From contig NC_053036.3 of assembly GCF_002575655.3 (NCBI RefSeq), positions 641,660,736 to 641,724,735 on the forward strand: DNA of 64,000 nt, read 5' to 3'. The notes beneath the pieces were generated by a model. It was not told the DNA's origin. It did no database searches and saw nothing but the letters and a program-made list of their open reading frames with translations. Numbering within the stretch: position 1 is the stretch's first letter; every line of letters begins with the position of its first letter. The position numbers and the translations under genes are program-made. Source of the DNA: Aegilops tauschii subsp. strangulata (Eukaryota > Streptophyta > Magnoliopsida > Poales > Poaceae). Below, piece by piece: positions 1-10,431 of the stretch.

Positions 1-540
1 CAGCGGGCCGGCCCAACAACCGATTATGTTGCTCCAGCTCGCTACGATAATACTGGACGGTTTTCCTTTTTTCTGTTTTTGTTTATTATTTTCTGTTTTC
101 CTTCTCTGTTATTTTTTCTTGTTCAATAAACAATCACATTTATGTATAATAAATTCTAAATATATAGATTACGAATACATACACATTTTGCATGAACACT
201 TTTGAGATTACATCGAATTTTTTTGCGATGCGTGAACATTTTAAAAAAGTGTATCTTGTTCTCAAATATGTTCATCGTATATAAACAAATTAGTAGTTGT
301 GTATTAGAAATTTGTTATTCTTTTTTTATAAAATAATTTCATTGTGTCTGGCAAAAACTGTTCGCCACATATTTAAAAAATGTTCCCATTCATCCATGTT
401 AAGAAATTGTTCATCGCGTTTTTTAAATGGTTCATCATGTTTCAAAAATGTTTGTCACATATTAAAAAATGATTATTCACGTATTACAATATTTGTTCTT
501 CATGTTTTTTTTGAAAGATCCAGCAAATTGCTGCTTGATT
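1..540. repeat. AT-rich repeat relic with GTTCATC-type motifs
   Basis: No gene is recognised. The stretch is very AT-rich and carries many loose copies of a short motif of the form GTTCATC(A/G)(C/T)GTATT followed by a run of A. The same motif returns at about 1985-2150, so this looks like one old element interrupted by the GC-rich block between. I cannot name the family. Confidence 0.4.
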
Positions 541-1063
541 CAGATTAAGCAGGAAACAACGGAAACATAACATGGTGATGATCCGAAGATCAAAGAAAAA
601 GAAAAGCAGCAACCCTAGTGGTTGCATAACAACACTACACTCCACGGAGCGCCATCCACCCAGTACAAGGCAGCGCAGCTCCGACCCCGATGGCCACGAG
701 CCCCTCTGACCGGATCTACCTCCGGAACGATGCCCCCAAGAGAGAAAGCGACGCCGAATAGCGCCGCCATCGTCCGATCTAAACTAGATCAAGGGTTTCC
801 CCCGGAGCATGTCTGGAAAGGCAGGGTGGGAGCTGCTACATCGATGCCTCCAACAAGGGAGCGACGCCAGAAGGCACCGCCATCGACGACTCCGGCCACA
901 ACTGGAGTACGACTTTCGTCGGTAGTCCCACCTGCATAGCCCGAGCCCAGGATCCGATCAGCCTACACACGAGACCACAACCTCTGCCTCCACGGCCAAC
1001 CGCACCTCCCCAGCAAAGCCCGACCCGCTTCCAATCTTGCGTTCGCGTCCCGCACTGGACGAA
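541..1063. other. GC-rich intergenic sequence, no recognised gene
   Basis: Base composition changes abruptly from the AT-rich flank. Several overlapping open frames exist on both strands, but they are low complexity (Arg/Pro/Ala/Ser-rich), which is what GC-rich non-coding DNA gives. I see no domain, splice pattern or start context that supports a gene. It may be the 3' part of an old retroelement. Confidence 0.35.
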
Positions 1064-1310
1064 GGATGCAACCCTCGCAGCGGCGCCATTCTTCTCCCAT
1101 CGGAAGGATGCAACCAAGCAGCATGCCATTTGTCTCCTCGTGGATGCAACGCCCGCGGGCCATTCCTCTCCCGACGAAGGATGCAACGACCGCTGCGACG
1201 CCATTCCTCTCCCTCCAGCCACCACCATCTCGCCCTCCCATCCACAGCAGCGTCGGGCTGTCCGAACCACCATCAGGAGGATGCAACACCGAGCAAGGGT
1301 GTCATTCATC
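1064..1310. repeat. Degenerate minisatellite built on GGATGCAAC
   Basis: GGATGCAAC recurs at about 1064, 1106, 1142, 1179 and 1279. The first four copies are 36-42 bases apart, each followed by a block like GCCATTCCTCTCC. The copies differ at many positions, so the array is old. It lies inside the GC-rich block. Confidence 0.6.
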
Positions 1311-1750
1311 TCCCACAGCTTCTCCGGCGCAGCTAGTGCCCGGCAGCAACGTCGACGTTCGCGCCCATCACGCCGCAGATCCGCGCAGAGGAACACGCGC
1401 ACTCACCTTCCCGTATCTAACTGCAGCGCATATCCGTGCGCAGCACCACTCCTCCCCTCCACACGCGTGCCGGCAGCCGCGCCAGATCTGCGCCGCCCCA
1501 CGCAGCTCCACTCCCCGCTGCACCTCGCGCGCCGGCGGCCGTGCCAGAGCCCACCCGGCGGCAAGCCCCCCGCAGCTCCAACCGGTGCTCGCCCGGTGCG
1601 GTGCGCCCGCGTCCCGCGCGACCACCACGCGCACAGCCCGCATCTCGACTGTATGAACTTTTTCCATCATGTATGAAGAAATTTTCTTCACATTTAGAAA
1701 AAGTCCTTCCGTATTTATTTTCCATGTGTTTTTCAAAAAAGCTAATCATT
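1311..1750. other. GC-rich intergenic sequence, no recognised gene
   Basis: Arg/Pro/Ala-rich open frames overlap on both strands, without any recognisable domain. GC content drops near 1650, where AT-rich sequence resumes. No gene is called. Confidence 0.35.
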
Positions 1751-1890
1751 TACTCCCTCCGATCCATTTTACTTGCCGCTTAAACGGATATAGGTAGAAT
1801 ATTACTTGTTGCTTAAACGAATGTATCTAGCACTGAAATATGTCTACATACATCCGTTTGAATGCCAAGTAATATGTTTTAGAGGGAGTA
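1751..1890. mobile_element. Stowaway-type MITE (Tc1/Mariner superfamily)
   Basis: A 140-base element bounded by TA dinucleotides at 1751-1752 and 1889-1890. It starts CTCCCTCCGATCC and ends GAGGGAG, so the termini are inverted repeats of CTCCCTC. Internally two related halves (ACTTGCCGCTTAAACG and ACTTGTTGCTTAAACG) are followed by an inverted counterpart near the right end. Size, TA duplication and CTCCCTC termini are diagnostic of Stowaway MITEs, which are abundant in grasses and code for no protein. Confidence 0.85.
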
Positions 1891-2160
1891 TTAAATTTCT
1901 TTCGATGCATATTAAAATATTATTAATAACAATTAGAAACTTGTTCTTTGTGTTTTAAATAAATTTTCATGATGCAGTAAAAAAATTCCTCGAGTAAGAA
2001 AAAACTGTTCATCACGTATTAAAAAATTGTTCGTCGTATAATATATATTTTTTGTTATGTTTAAAAACAATTGATCATGTATTTAAAAAAGGTTCATAGT
2101 GTATTATAAACAAGTATGTCACGTATTTAATAATTGTCAAGTATTTTTCGGTCATACTGC
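1891..2160. repeat. AT-rich repeat relic, continuation of the left flank
   Basis: GTTCATCACGTATT-like motifs separated by A or T runs, as in the first 540 bases. Probably the second half of the same interrupted element. Confidence 0.4.
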
Positions 2161-2769
2161 CTACCGGGGCTGGAGTATCGGTCTGGACCGAGAGAAACCG
2201 GTGGGGACGGTGGGTCTCAATCGATGGAAGGGTGGGGAACGAACGAATGAAACGACGTACCTACTGAGACTTTAGAAGTAGAGATTGGAAGGGGACCGAA
2301 CCGAACTGGAGTTGTCTTTCTCTCAGAATTGGTGACGAAACGCAAGAGGACGGCGCTGCTGGTCCTAACTGTTCCCATGGCAGACGACGGGCCTGGACAT
2401 AACCATGGCCGTTCTAGTGTTTTTTTTTTCTCTGAGATGAGATGCGCTCTTGCTAATTAGTGGGACAAGCTCTTCTTTCACAAAATCCATCCTCTATATA
2501 CGTATTACAAAATCCATCCTCTATATACGTGTCACAAAATCCGTTCTCTATACACCTAAAAAAAACATACTTTCTTTCATTTTCTTGAGGGAGCTCTTTT
2601 CTCTCAAGATACTTGTCAGTATTTGGATTTGGGATTCCATGAGACAGCAAGCACATCTGTATATTGTGTTGAGATGCCGCAAATTATATTCACAAGCTCT
2701 AGGAACTTTTCATATGCATAAAACAGACCATAGGAACTTTTCAGAGAAGGAGGGGGGGGGGGGGGGGCG
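2161..2769. other. Intergenic sequence with a 27-base triple repeat
   Basis: No gene is recognised. At about 2478-2558 three tandem copies of a 27-base unit containing CAAAATCCATCCTCTATATA occur; the third has diverged. A run of 16 G lies at 2752-2767, directly before the Mutator-like element's target duplication. Confidence 0.4.
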
Positions 2770-2778
2770 ATATTTTGG

Positions 2779-3873
2779 CGAAATCACTAATTAAGGAGTA
2801 CTCGTTGCAAAGAACACTCCATCTTCCCAGGTCACGACAAGTGGCGCACATGCAGCGCGCCACTTGTCGCAACCTGTGAGTTTTCCCTTTTTTCGTAGAT
2901 TCGTTTATTCAAAACGTTTTATCTCTTAAACCGTGCGTCCAAATCTCAAACCGTTTTCACCATTGGATTCCTCGCGTCGAGATCTTCAAAACTAGATCCC
3001 ATGTTGATAGGTTTTGACGAACTTTTTTTTCACGAAAAAAACCGGACGAAAAAACCAACCGGGAGCATGGTTTTTCCCTTTCCGAAAGAGGCACGCCCGT
3101 GCCTCTCGCGAAATCACAACCGTGCCTCTCGTGGAAGTAAAACCATGACTCTCGTGGAAAGAAAAAAAACAGAAAACACATTTTCCCCCTTTTCAAAAGA
3201 GGCACGCCCGTGACTCTCGCGAAAGCACAACTGTGCCTCTGGCAAAAGCAAAACCGTGACTCTCACGAAAGAAAGAAAAATAGAAAACGCGTATTTTTTT
3301 CCCTTTCCGAGAGGCACGGCCGTGACTCTCGCAAAAGCACAACCGTGCCTCTCGCGGAAGCAAAACCGTGTCTCTCGTGAAAAAAAAACAGAAAACGCGT
3401 TTTGTTTTTCCCTTTCCGAGAGGCACGGCCGTGACTCTCACGAAAGCACAACCGTGCCTCTCGTGGAAGTAAAACCGTGACTCTCGCGAAAGAAAAAAAA
3501 CAGAAAACGCGTTTTTTTTTTTCGTTTCCGAAAGGCACGGCCGTGACTCTCGCTAAAGCACAACCGTGCCTCTCGCGAAAAAAAACGTGACTTTTCACGA
3601 AAGAAAAAAAAAGTAAACGCATTTTTTCGTGTTTTTTTTTCAAAAATTGTTTTTTGGTCGAAACGCTAAGGAAGACCGGGGAAAAACCAAAACGTCGAAA
3701 AAACCCGGGAAAAACCGTTTAAAAAGCCGAAAACGCGTGCGGAAAAATAAAAAAAAAAACAAAATCTGGAGGGAGCGTCCAGAGCGCGACACGTGGCGAA
3801 TGGCTGAGAGCGCGCCAAGTGGCGCTGATCGTTGCGAGGCTCCGGAAGGAGCGCTCGTTAACTAGTTGCTCCC
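2779..3873. mobile_element. Non-autonomous Mutator-like element
   Basis: The 9-base sequence ATATTTTGG occurs at 2770-2778 and again at 3874-3882, as expected for the 9-bp target duplication of Mutator-type transposons. The left end (CGAAATCACTAATTAAGG...) and the reverse complement of the right end (GGGAGCAACTAGTTAACG...) match at about 16 of 25 positions. Further inside, both arms carry the sequence GCGCCACTTG or a near copy. The interior has tandem repeats and no transposase, so the element depends on enzymes supplied elsewhere. Confidence 0.75.
3090..3640. repeat. About 110-base tandem repeat, five copies, with hairpin potential
   Basis: Units begin with GGCACG at 3090, 3201, 3313, 3422 and 3534, a period of 109-112 bases. 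Each unit has GGCACGGCCGTGACTCTCGC, then AACCGTGCCTCTCG, then AAACCGTGACTCTCG and an A-run with AAAACGCG followed by a T-run. Within a unit AGGCACGG pairs with CCGTGCCT, giving a stem. The units form the body of the Mutator-like element. Open frames here are simple products of the repeat. Confidence 0.85.
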
Positions 3874-3882
3874 ATATTTTGG

Positions 3883-4506
3883 TGCATTCACGGGCACGTA
3901 TCGCGGGAGTAATAGGTACATTCTTAGGGCATCTCCAACGTGAGACACAGGCAGGGGCGCTAGGTTAATCCTAGCCGATGCAAAGGAAGGCCAAGCCCCG
4001 GCATTTTTTTAAATGTATGAGATAACTGGGCCTTTCTTTCTAATCAGTTATTGAAGAGCCCGCTATTAGCCCCCCCCCCCCCCCCCCCCCCCCCCGGGAT
4101 AAGTGCAGGCCCTCAATTAATCATTGGCCAAAGAGATTTAATTGATCCACGCAGGCCCTCAATCCATTTAATTATGGGCTAAGCACCATATGTGTCCATA
4201 CAGACCCTCACAATTCGAGGAATCCAGCATAGATGGAATTACATCATGCAATGCATTATTCCTGATTTGAAAAAGTGAATCCTTCTTCTTTCATTATGCA
4301 CCCACATGTCTCATGGATCCAGTTTAATTAATTGACAATATGTTTAACTAGAAGATAACCCGCGCCTTGCTGCGGGACGATAGAGTGAAAATACGAACAA
4401 TTAGGTTAATGATATGAATAATTGTGAGAATGATATGGTGGCCAATTATTTGGCTGCCACGCATGATTTCTTGATGTAAAAGGGTTGCATGCATGGAAAC
4501 GTATTA
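3883..4506. other. Intergenic sequence with a 26-base poly-C tract
   Basis: No gene is recognised. An uninterrupted C-run occupies 4070-4095. A short duplicated phrase, GCAGGCCCTCAAT, flanks it on the right in two copies. Near 4350-4385 there is a phrase (CCGCGCCTTGCTGCGGG) with a short dyad; I do not assign it. Confidence 0.35.
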
Positions 4507-4789
4507 GACTAGCCATAATGAGTAGTAACATAGACTACTAACATGCCCATATTACTAGTCTATGTTACTACCTCTATAGTGGGGAGTAACATATGTGTAG
4601 TAACATGCAACACTTCATTTATTAGGCTATAGACACATCTTGCCTTGATATGTGTGATGTTACTCATACTACTAGTAACTAGCCATGTTACTACTTTCCT
4701 CTCTTTCTTCATTTATTGCTTGCCACATCATCTACTTTATCTAGATATGTGTGATGTTACTATCTATGTTACTCCCATTGTGGATAGTC
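4507..4789. mobile_element. Tourist-type MITE (PIF/Harbinger superfamily)
   Basis: A 283-base element with terminal inverted repeats: the left end GACTAGCCATAATGAGTAG matches the reverse complement of the right end (GACTATCCACAATGGGAG) through the shared AGTAACATAG that follows. It is flanked by a TTA direct repeat (4504-4506 and 4790-4792), the typical 3-bp target duplication. The interior is full of GTAACAT phrases in both orientations and encodes nothing. Confidence 0.8.
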
Positions 4790-4792
4790 TTA

Positions 4793-5668
4793 GTGGGATC
4801 ATAGATTAATGACGTGGCATACATGCATGGTTTGTTGATGTGGAAGCGTTGCATGCTTAGGAAAAATACTTAGTGGGTTGCAACTATTTAAGAAAAGAAA
4901 TTTAGGTGGCCTTGTCTCTCCTTATTTCCCGTGTATATCATCGTGTCCCACAATCCAGCATTTGATTATGGGATTAAGGCCTTTGATAGTGCAACATCCT
5001 CCTTTGATCTTCATGGCAGCCCCGCACACAATCTTTGGGAGTTAATTCCTTCCGGTTCTTTAGACCGTAAATAGTTCTTTCTGGTGTGTGATCTAATTTG
5101 CTTGAGCCATGCATGTTCCCTCCTATATCAAGTCTTTCTCCTGGTTTTCTCTGTTTCTTCAGTCATGAGAAGGCTTGCTAATATTTTAGGCCATTTGCAA
5201 ACGTATATAAATTGATGGAATTAGGTGTAAAGAATAGAGATTGTACTATTAATTGGCTAACAAACCCTCTCTTGTAACACAATTCTACGATTAGGTCAAT
5301 CGGTTGGATCCTTCATTTCAGTAAGGGAGATACTGAGTTTGAACCCCACACATTTTTTCCCTGTGGCCCAGTCGAAGGAAAAAAAATGCAGAGCATGCCC
5401 TTTGGACCACATATGGGACTAACTCACTGCAGCCCGATAGAAGTAAAAAAGATGCAGAGCAGGCCCCTTGACTGCATGCTTTGAAGGCCCAGCCCAAAAG
5501 TTTATTTATGCGTGGAAGGATAAAAAGTATGGGAGAAAATAATTTTATATGATGAATGGACAAAAAATTCAGAGAAACACACCTTAGTAGGTATAGAGGA
5601 GTGAAATAGTGATTATTATTGGTATTTTAAGGGATAGTGATTACAATTGGTGCAAGCAGTCGTTCGTC
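4793..5668. other. Intergenic sequence, no recognised gene
   Basis: AT-rich sequence without a credible reading frame. The only structured site I see is a tRNA-like stretch at about 5285-5355, listed separately. Confidence 0.35.
5285..5355 (+). other. tRNA-like / possible SINE RNA polymerase III promoter
   Basis: TAGGTCAATCGG at 5292-5303 resembles the A-box of tRNA genes, and AGTTTGAACCCC at 5336-5347 resembles the B-box, at a plausible spacing. Between them CCTTC, a seven-base loop and TAAGG could form a weak anticodon arm. No proper acceptor stem is visible, so this is not a functional tRNA gene. A tRNA-derived SINE head or a tRNA relic are the alternatives. Confidence 0.3.
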
Positions 5669-5673
5669 CCACC

Positions 5674-5829
5674 TGTTAGAAGGGAGAATGAGAATTGGTG
5701 GAATCGTTGTTCTATTGCTTGAGCCTCGTGTGCATATATATAGGAGTACAATGATCAACTTGGAGTACAAGACAAGCCAGAACAAATCCTAGTCTATCTC
5801 GTCTTTCCTAATAATCAATATACTAAACA
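5674..5829 (-). repeat. 3' LTR of the outermost element
   Basis: Reads TGTTTAGTATATTG...CTTCTAACA on the minus strand, preceded in that orientation by the purine-rich GCGGCGGGA, which can serve as the polypurine tract. Ends are TG...CA. A TATATATA stretch lies in the middle. Confidence 0.85.
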
Positions 5830-6531
5830 TCCCGCCGCAGTCACAACGGCTGCGACGCAGACGGTGAGACTGGAGAAGAATCCGAAGGCAAGCCGACGGA
5901 CCCCCCCCCCCCCCCACAGTCGTAACAGTCGATGCATCGCGGAGTCGTGGCTGGAGTGGCAACCGACAAGGTTGCTCAAGCAAGGCGGTAGCCCTTTGTG
6001 CCGTTTGTTGATGTAGCCGAGAGCGTGGGTGGTGGAGCTGTGGTCAAGGTAGCCGTGCGAAGAATGTCGTGGTCGATGTCGAGTCGGGGTGGCCGGTGTC
6101 GAGGAAGTCGCCGTGGAGCCGCGGGCGCAAGGGGGCGCCGAGTTAGCATGGGCGCAGTGTTGTCGAAGTAGTGGTGCGCCGGAAAGAAGATGTTGTTGAC
6201 GATGCGTCGCGGCGGGTTTGCCAAGCCCGGGGACATATCGTGGACGAAGGCACGCACCGGTGTTGCAAGCACCGGGCATGCGTAGACGGACGAAGACGAA
6301 GTTGACGAAGCGCCTACCAGGCTTGCCAGGCCCGAGGACACGTCGTGGATGAAGGCACGCATCGGTGTTGCCAGCACCGGGCATGCAGAGACTGGGACCT
6401 GCGCGAGCTGTTCGCCATGTCGAGGAATCGGAGGGCCAACAGAGAAGAAGACTCGATGACGGTTGTGGCACCAATAAGCGTGGTGTCGATGCCGCTCGCG
6501 GTTGTCGGAGTAGACGAAGTGGTCGGGGTAG
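5830..6531 (-). other. Left internal piece of the outermost element
   Basis: GC-rich interior sequence between the 3' LTR and the Angela-type insertion. It contains a poly-C run at 5901-5915 and a tandem duplication: copy one begins near 6216 and copy two near 6321, a period of about 105 bases, each including CACCGGGCATGC. Minus-strand frames are low complexity and match no family I know. GGTAG at 6527-6531 is the target duplication for the next insertion. Confidence 0.6.
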
Positions 6532-7093
6532 TGTTGGGGAACATAGTAATTTCAAAAAAATTCTATGCACACGCAAGATCATGGTGATGCATAGCAACGA
6601 GAGGGGAGAGTGTTGTATACGTACCCTCGTATCCTAGTACCGAAAGTACGACACCTCCGCGATCTGCACACGTTCGGCTCAGTGACGTCCCACGAACTCA
6701 CGATCCAGCAGAGTGTCGAGGGAGAGCTTCTTCAGCACGACGGCGTGATGATGGTGATGATGAAGCTACCGGCGCAGGGCTTCACCTAAGCACTGCAATG
6801 ATATGACCGAGGTGGATTATGGTGGAGGGGGGCACCGCACATGGCTAAGAGATCAATGATCAACTTGTGTGTCTATGGGGTGCCCCCTGGCCACGTATAT
6901 AAAGGATGGAGGGAGGAGGAGGCCGGCCCTCATAGGGCGTGCCCAAGTGTGGAGTCCTACTAGGACTCCCTAGTCCTAGTAGGATCCCACCTCCCACATG
7001 GAATAGGAAAAGGGAAGGGAGAAGGAGAAGGAAGGAAGGGGGCGCCCCCTTTCCCTAGTCCAATTCGGACCAGTCCATGAGGAAGGGGCGCGG
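6532..7093 (-). repeat. Angela-type left (3') LTR, segment 1
   Basis: Corresponds to the right LTR from 31219 onward. It lacks roughly 65-70 bases present in the right LTR after the shared phrase CCCTCGTA, next to position 6630: a small deletion in one LTR. The Gypsy element inserts after CGCGG (7089-7093). Confidence 0.85.
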
Positions 7094-8754
7094 TGATACG
7101 TCTCCAACGTATCTATAATTTTTTATTGTTCCATGCTATTATATTATCTGTTTTGGATGTTTATGGGCTTTATTACACTTTTATATTACTTTTGGGACTA
7201 ATCTATTAACCGGAGGCCCAGCCCAAATTGCTGTTTTCTTGCCTATTTCAGTGTTTCGAAGAAAAGGAATATCAAACGGAGTCCAAACGGAATGAAACCT
7301 TCGGGAGAGTTATTTTTGGAACGGAAGCAATCCAGGAGACTTGGAGTAGACGTCAGGGAAGCTTCGAGGTGGCCACGAGGCAGGGAGGCGCGCCTGCCCC
7401 CCTGGGCGTGGCCCCACCCTCGTGGGCCCCTCGTGGCTCCCCTGACCGACTTCTTTCGCCTATATATGTCCATATACCCTAAAAACATCGCGGAACAGAA
7501 TAGATCGGGAGTTCCGCCGCCGCAAGCCTCTGTAGCCACCAAAAACCAATCGGGACCCTGTTCCGGCACCCTGCCGGAGGGGGGAACCCTCACCGGTGGC
7601 CATCTTCATCATCCCGGTGCTCTCCATGACAAAGGAGGGAGCAGTTCACCCTCGGGGCTGAGGATATGTACCAGTAGCTATGTGTTTGATCTCTCTCCCT
7701 CCCTCGCGTTCTTGAGGTGGTACGATCTTGATGTATCGCGAGCTTTGCTATTATAGTTGGATCTTATGATGTTTCTCCCCCTCTACTCTCTTGTAATGGA
7801 TTGAGTTTTCCCTTTGAAGTTATCTTCTCAGATTGAGTCTTTAAGGATTTGAGAACACTTGATGTATGTCTTGCATGTTCTCATCTGTGGTGACAATAGG
7901 ATATTCACGTGATCTACTTGATGTATGTTTTGGTGATCAACTTGCGGGTTCCGTAACATTGTGAACTTATGCATAGGGGTTGGCACACGTTCTCGTCTTG
8001 ACTCTCCGGTAGAAACTTTGGGGCACTCTTTGAAGTTTTTTGTGTTGGTTGAATAGATGAATCTGAGATTGTGTGATGCATATCGTATAATCATTCCCAC
8101 GGATACTTGAGGTGACATTGGAGTATCTAGGTGACATTAGGGTTTTGGTTGATTTGTATCTTAAGGTGTTATTCTAGTACGAACCCTATGATAGATCGAA
8201 CGGAAAGAATAGCTTCGTGTTATTTTACTACAGACTCTTGAATAGATTGATCAGAAAGAATAACTTTGAGGTGGTTTCATACCCTACCATAATCTCTTCG
8301 TTTGTTCTCCGCTATGAGCAGGGATAGTTATATGATCCAATTATGTTATTATTGTTGAGAGAACTTGCACTAGTGAAAGTATGAACCCTAGGCCTTGTTT
8401 CCTAGCATTGCAATACCGTTTACGCTCACTTTTACCACTTGTTACCTTGCTGTTTTTATATTTTCAGATTACAAATACTCATATCTATCATCCATATTGC
8501 ACTTGTATCACCATCTCTTCGCCGAACTAGTGCACCTATACAATTTACCATTGTATTGGGTTTGTTGGGGACACAAGAGACTCTTTGCTATTTGGTTGCA
8601 GGGTTGCTTGAGAGAGACCATCTTCATCCTACGCCTCCCACGGATTGATAAACCTTAGGTCATCCACTTGAGGGAAATTTGCTACTGTCCTACAAACCTC
8701 TGCACTTGGAGGCCCAACAACGTCTAGAAGAAGAAGATTGTGTAGTAGACATCA
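7094..8754 (+). repeat. 5' LTR of the outer Gypsy-type element
   Basis: A 1661-base LTR beginning TGATACGTCTCC and ending ACATCA. A TATATATG promoter candidate lies at about 7461. Compared with its partner at 21678 it lacks about 30 bases near 8320, which the partner and the solo LTR at 23687 both keep; so the deletion arose in this copy. Confidence 0.85.
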
Positions 8755-8764
8755 AGCTCTTTTC

Positions 8765-8782
8765 TGGCGCCGTTGCCGGGGA
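8765..8782 (+). promoter_or_regulatory. Primer-binding site of the outer Gypsy-type element
   Basis: TGGCGCCGTTGCCGGGGA begins ten bases after the LTR end. It starts with TGG, complementary to the CCA end of a tRNA, and matches the corresponding site in the inner element except for one base. I do not assign the tRNA. Confidence 0.65.
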
Positions 8783-8879
8783 GGTGAGTGCTTGAAGGTA
8801 TATCTTTAGATCTTGCAATCGAATCTTTTTGTTTCTTGTTTTATCACTAGTTTAGTCTATAAAAGAAAACTACAAAAAA

Positions 8880-10431
8880 ATGGAATTGAGTTTGCCTCAT
8901 ACGCTTCATCTTTTTAATATCTTTCGTGAGAATGATGGAAAGGAAAATTGTGCTCAAGTGCTAGAAGAAGAAGTCTATAAAATGTTTGGCACTAAATCTT
9001 TGAATGATAAGCATGATTGCAATGTTGTCAGTATGAACTCTTTGAATATCCATAGTACTAATGATGATTCCACTAGTCATGATGAAAATGTCTCTTATAA
9101 GCATGTCAATTTTTGTGGAGTGCATAGAGTTTGCAAGTATACACCAAATAGGGAAGATAGAGTTTGCAAGAGGCATAAGTATTTAGAAACCAAATGGTTG
9201 CAAGAGAGGCTAGATGTTTGTGCTGAAAATTTAAAATTTCTTCACCATACTTGTGAACTTTGCAATGAACATGGTCATTTAAATCTCAAATGCAAATTGT
9301 TTCATGATCGAATCGTGTCCAAAAATTGTGATGACTTGATTTCCCTTACACATCATAATGAACTTAGTTTGCTTTTGGGTTATGAAGAAATGAAATGTAC
9401 AACTAAGCATATTCCAGAATATAACCTTGAGAAATTCCTCGATATTGATCTAGAAGAAATTTATATGTATTGTGCGGTGAATTGCATTGAAAATCCTTAT
9501 ATTGCCAATTACATAAAGAAAAGAAAACAAGTAGAGGATGAAGAGAATACTAATGAAAGGGAAGAGACTTCCCAATATCCTCCTATTATTTCTTATGATG
9601 AATCAGGTAACGAGGAGGAGCCTTCTATTCAACCCATCTCATTAATAAGGAGCGGTCAAACCCACAAATGACGTGAAGAAGAAAAAGAAAAGGTGGAGAA
9701 GCAAAGGTAGAAAGGTATCTCTCCCAAATGATGTTGCTCCTACTACTCATTGTGATGATGATAATTGCTATACTATTGGTGCTATCCATACTATTAATGA
9801 TGAGAGTGATTATGCTTATGATATGAAAAGGCCCAAGCTTGGGGATGCTATATTTGAGGAGAATGACATGTTTGAGAATATATTTGCTGCAATTAATGTT
9901 TGTCCCAAGCTTGGGGATGCTATGTTTAATGAAGATGATATTTTTAGCCTCCCAAGTTTTGATGAGCAAATTTATTATGATGATAACATGCCTCCTATTT
10001 ATGATGATTATTGTGATGACACTTATGCTATAAAAAGTAGTGATGATTATATTTATAAAACTTGTCATGATTATGATTACCCTTTTTCTGAACACTACTC
10101 TTTTAACGTGGAAACAATTTATAGTATTTGAGTCTCTTATGATACTCCCACTATTCCGAAAGAGAAGAATTTTGCTTATGTGGAGAGTAATAAATTTTCT
10201 ATGCTTGTAGATCATGAAAAGAATGCTTTAGGTGCTGGTTATATTGTTGAATTCATTCATGATGCTACTGAAAATTATTATGAGGGAGGAATATATGCTT
10301 GTAGGAATTGCAATAATATCAAGTTTCCTCTCTACGTGCTTAAAGTTTTGAAGTTATGCTCGTTTTGCCTTCCTATGCTAGTTGATTATTGTTCCCATAA
10401 GTTGTTTGCTCACAAAAATCCCTATGCATAG
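8880..10431 (+). pseudogene. Broken retroelement frame with a CCHC zinc knuckle
   Basis: A long frame opens with ATG at 8880, about 125 bases after the 5' LTR. Around residue 140 it has Cys-X2-Cys-X4-His-X4-Cys, a nucleocapsid-type zinc knuckle, in CELCNEHGHLNLKC. The rest is Asn/Asp/Glu/Tyr-rich and I recognise no other domain. The first frame stops at 9671. A second, shifted by one base and rich in Lys/Arg at its start, runs on from before 9673 to a TGA at 10129-10131. The same frame then continues from 10132 to 10431. So an ancestral frame of roughly 500 codons is broken by one frameshift near 9640-9670 and one nonsense codon. No protease, polymerase or integrase follows. It may be a divergent gag-like or nucleic-acid-binding protein of a non-autonomous element. 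Confidence 0.65.

Noticed and set aside
836..1736. Several overlapping frames of 100-190 codons in the GC-rich block
   Set aside because: Low-complexity Arg/Pro/Ala products open in most registers at once, as GC-rich DNA gives; no domain.
2957..3643. Repetitive Arg/Glu-rich frames (RESHGRAS-like)
   Set aside because: They are translations of the 110-base tandem repeat inside the Mutator-like element.
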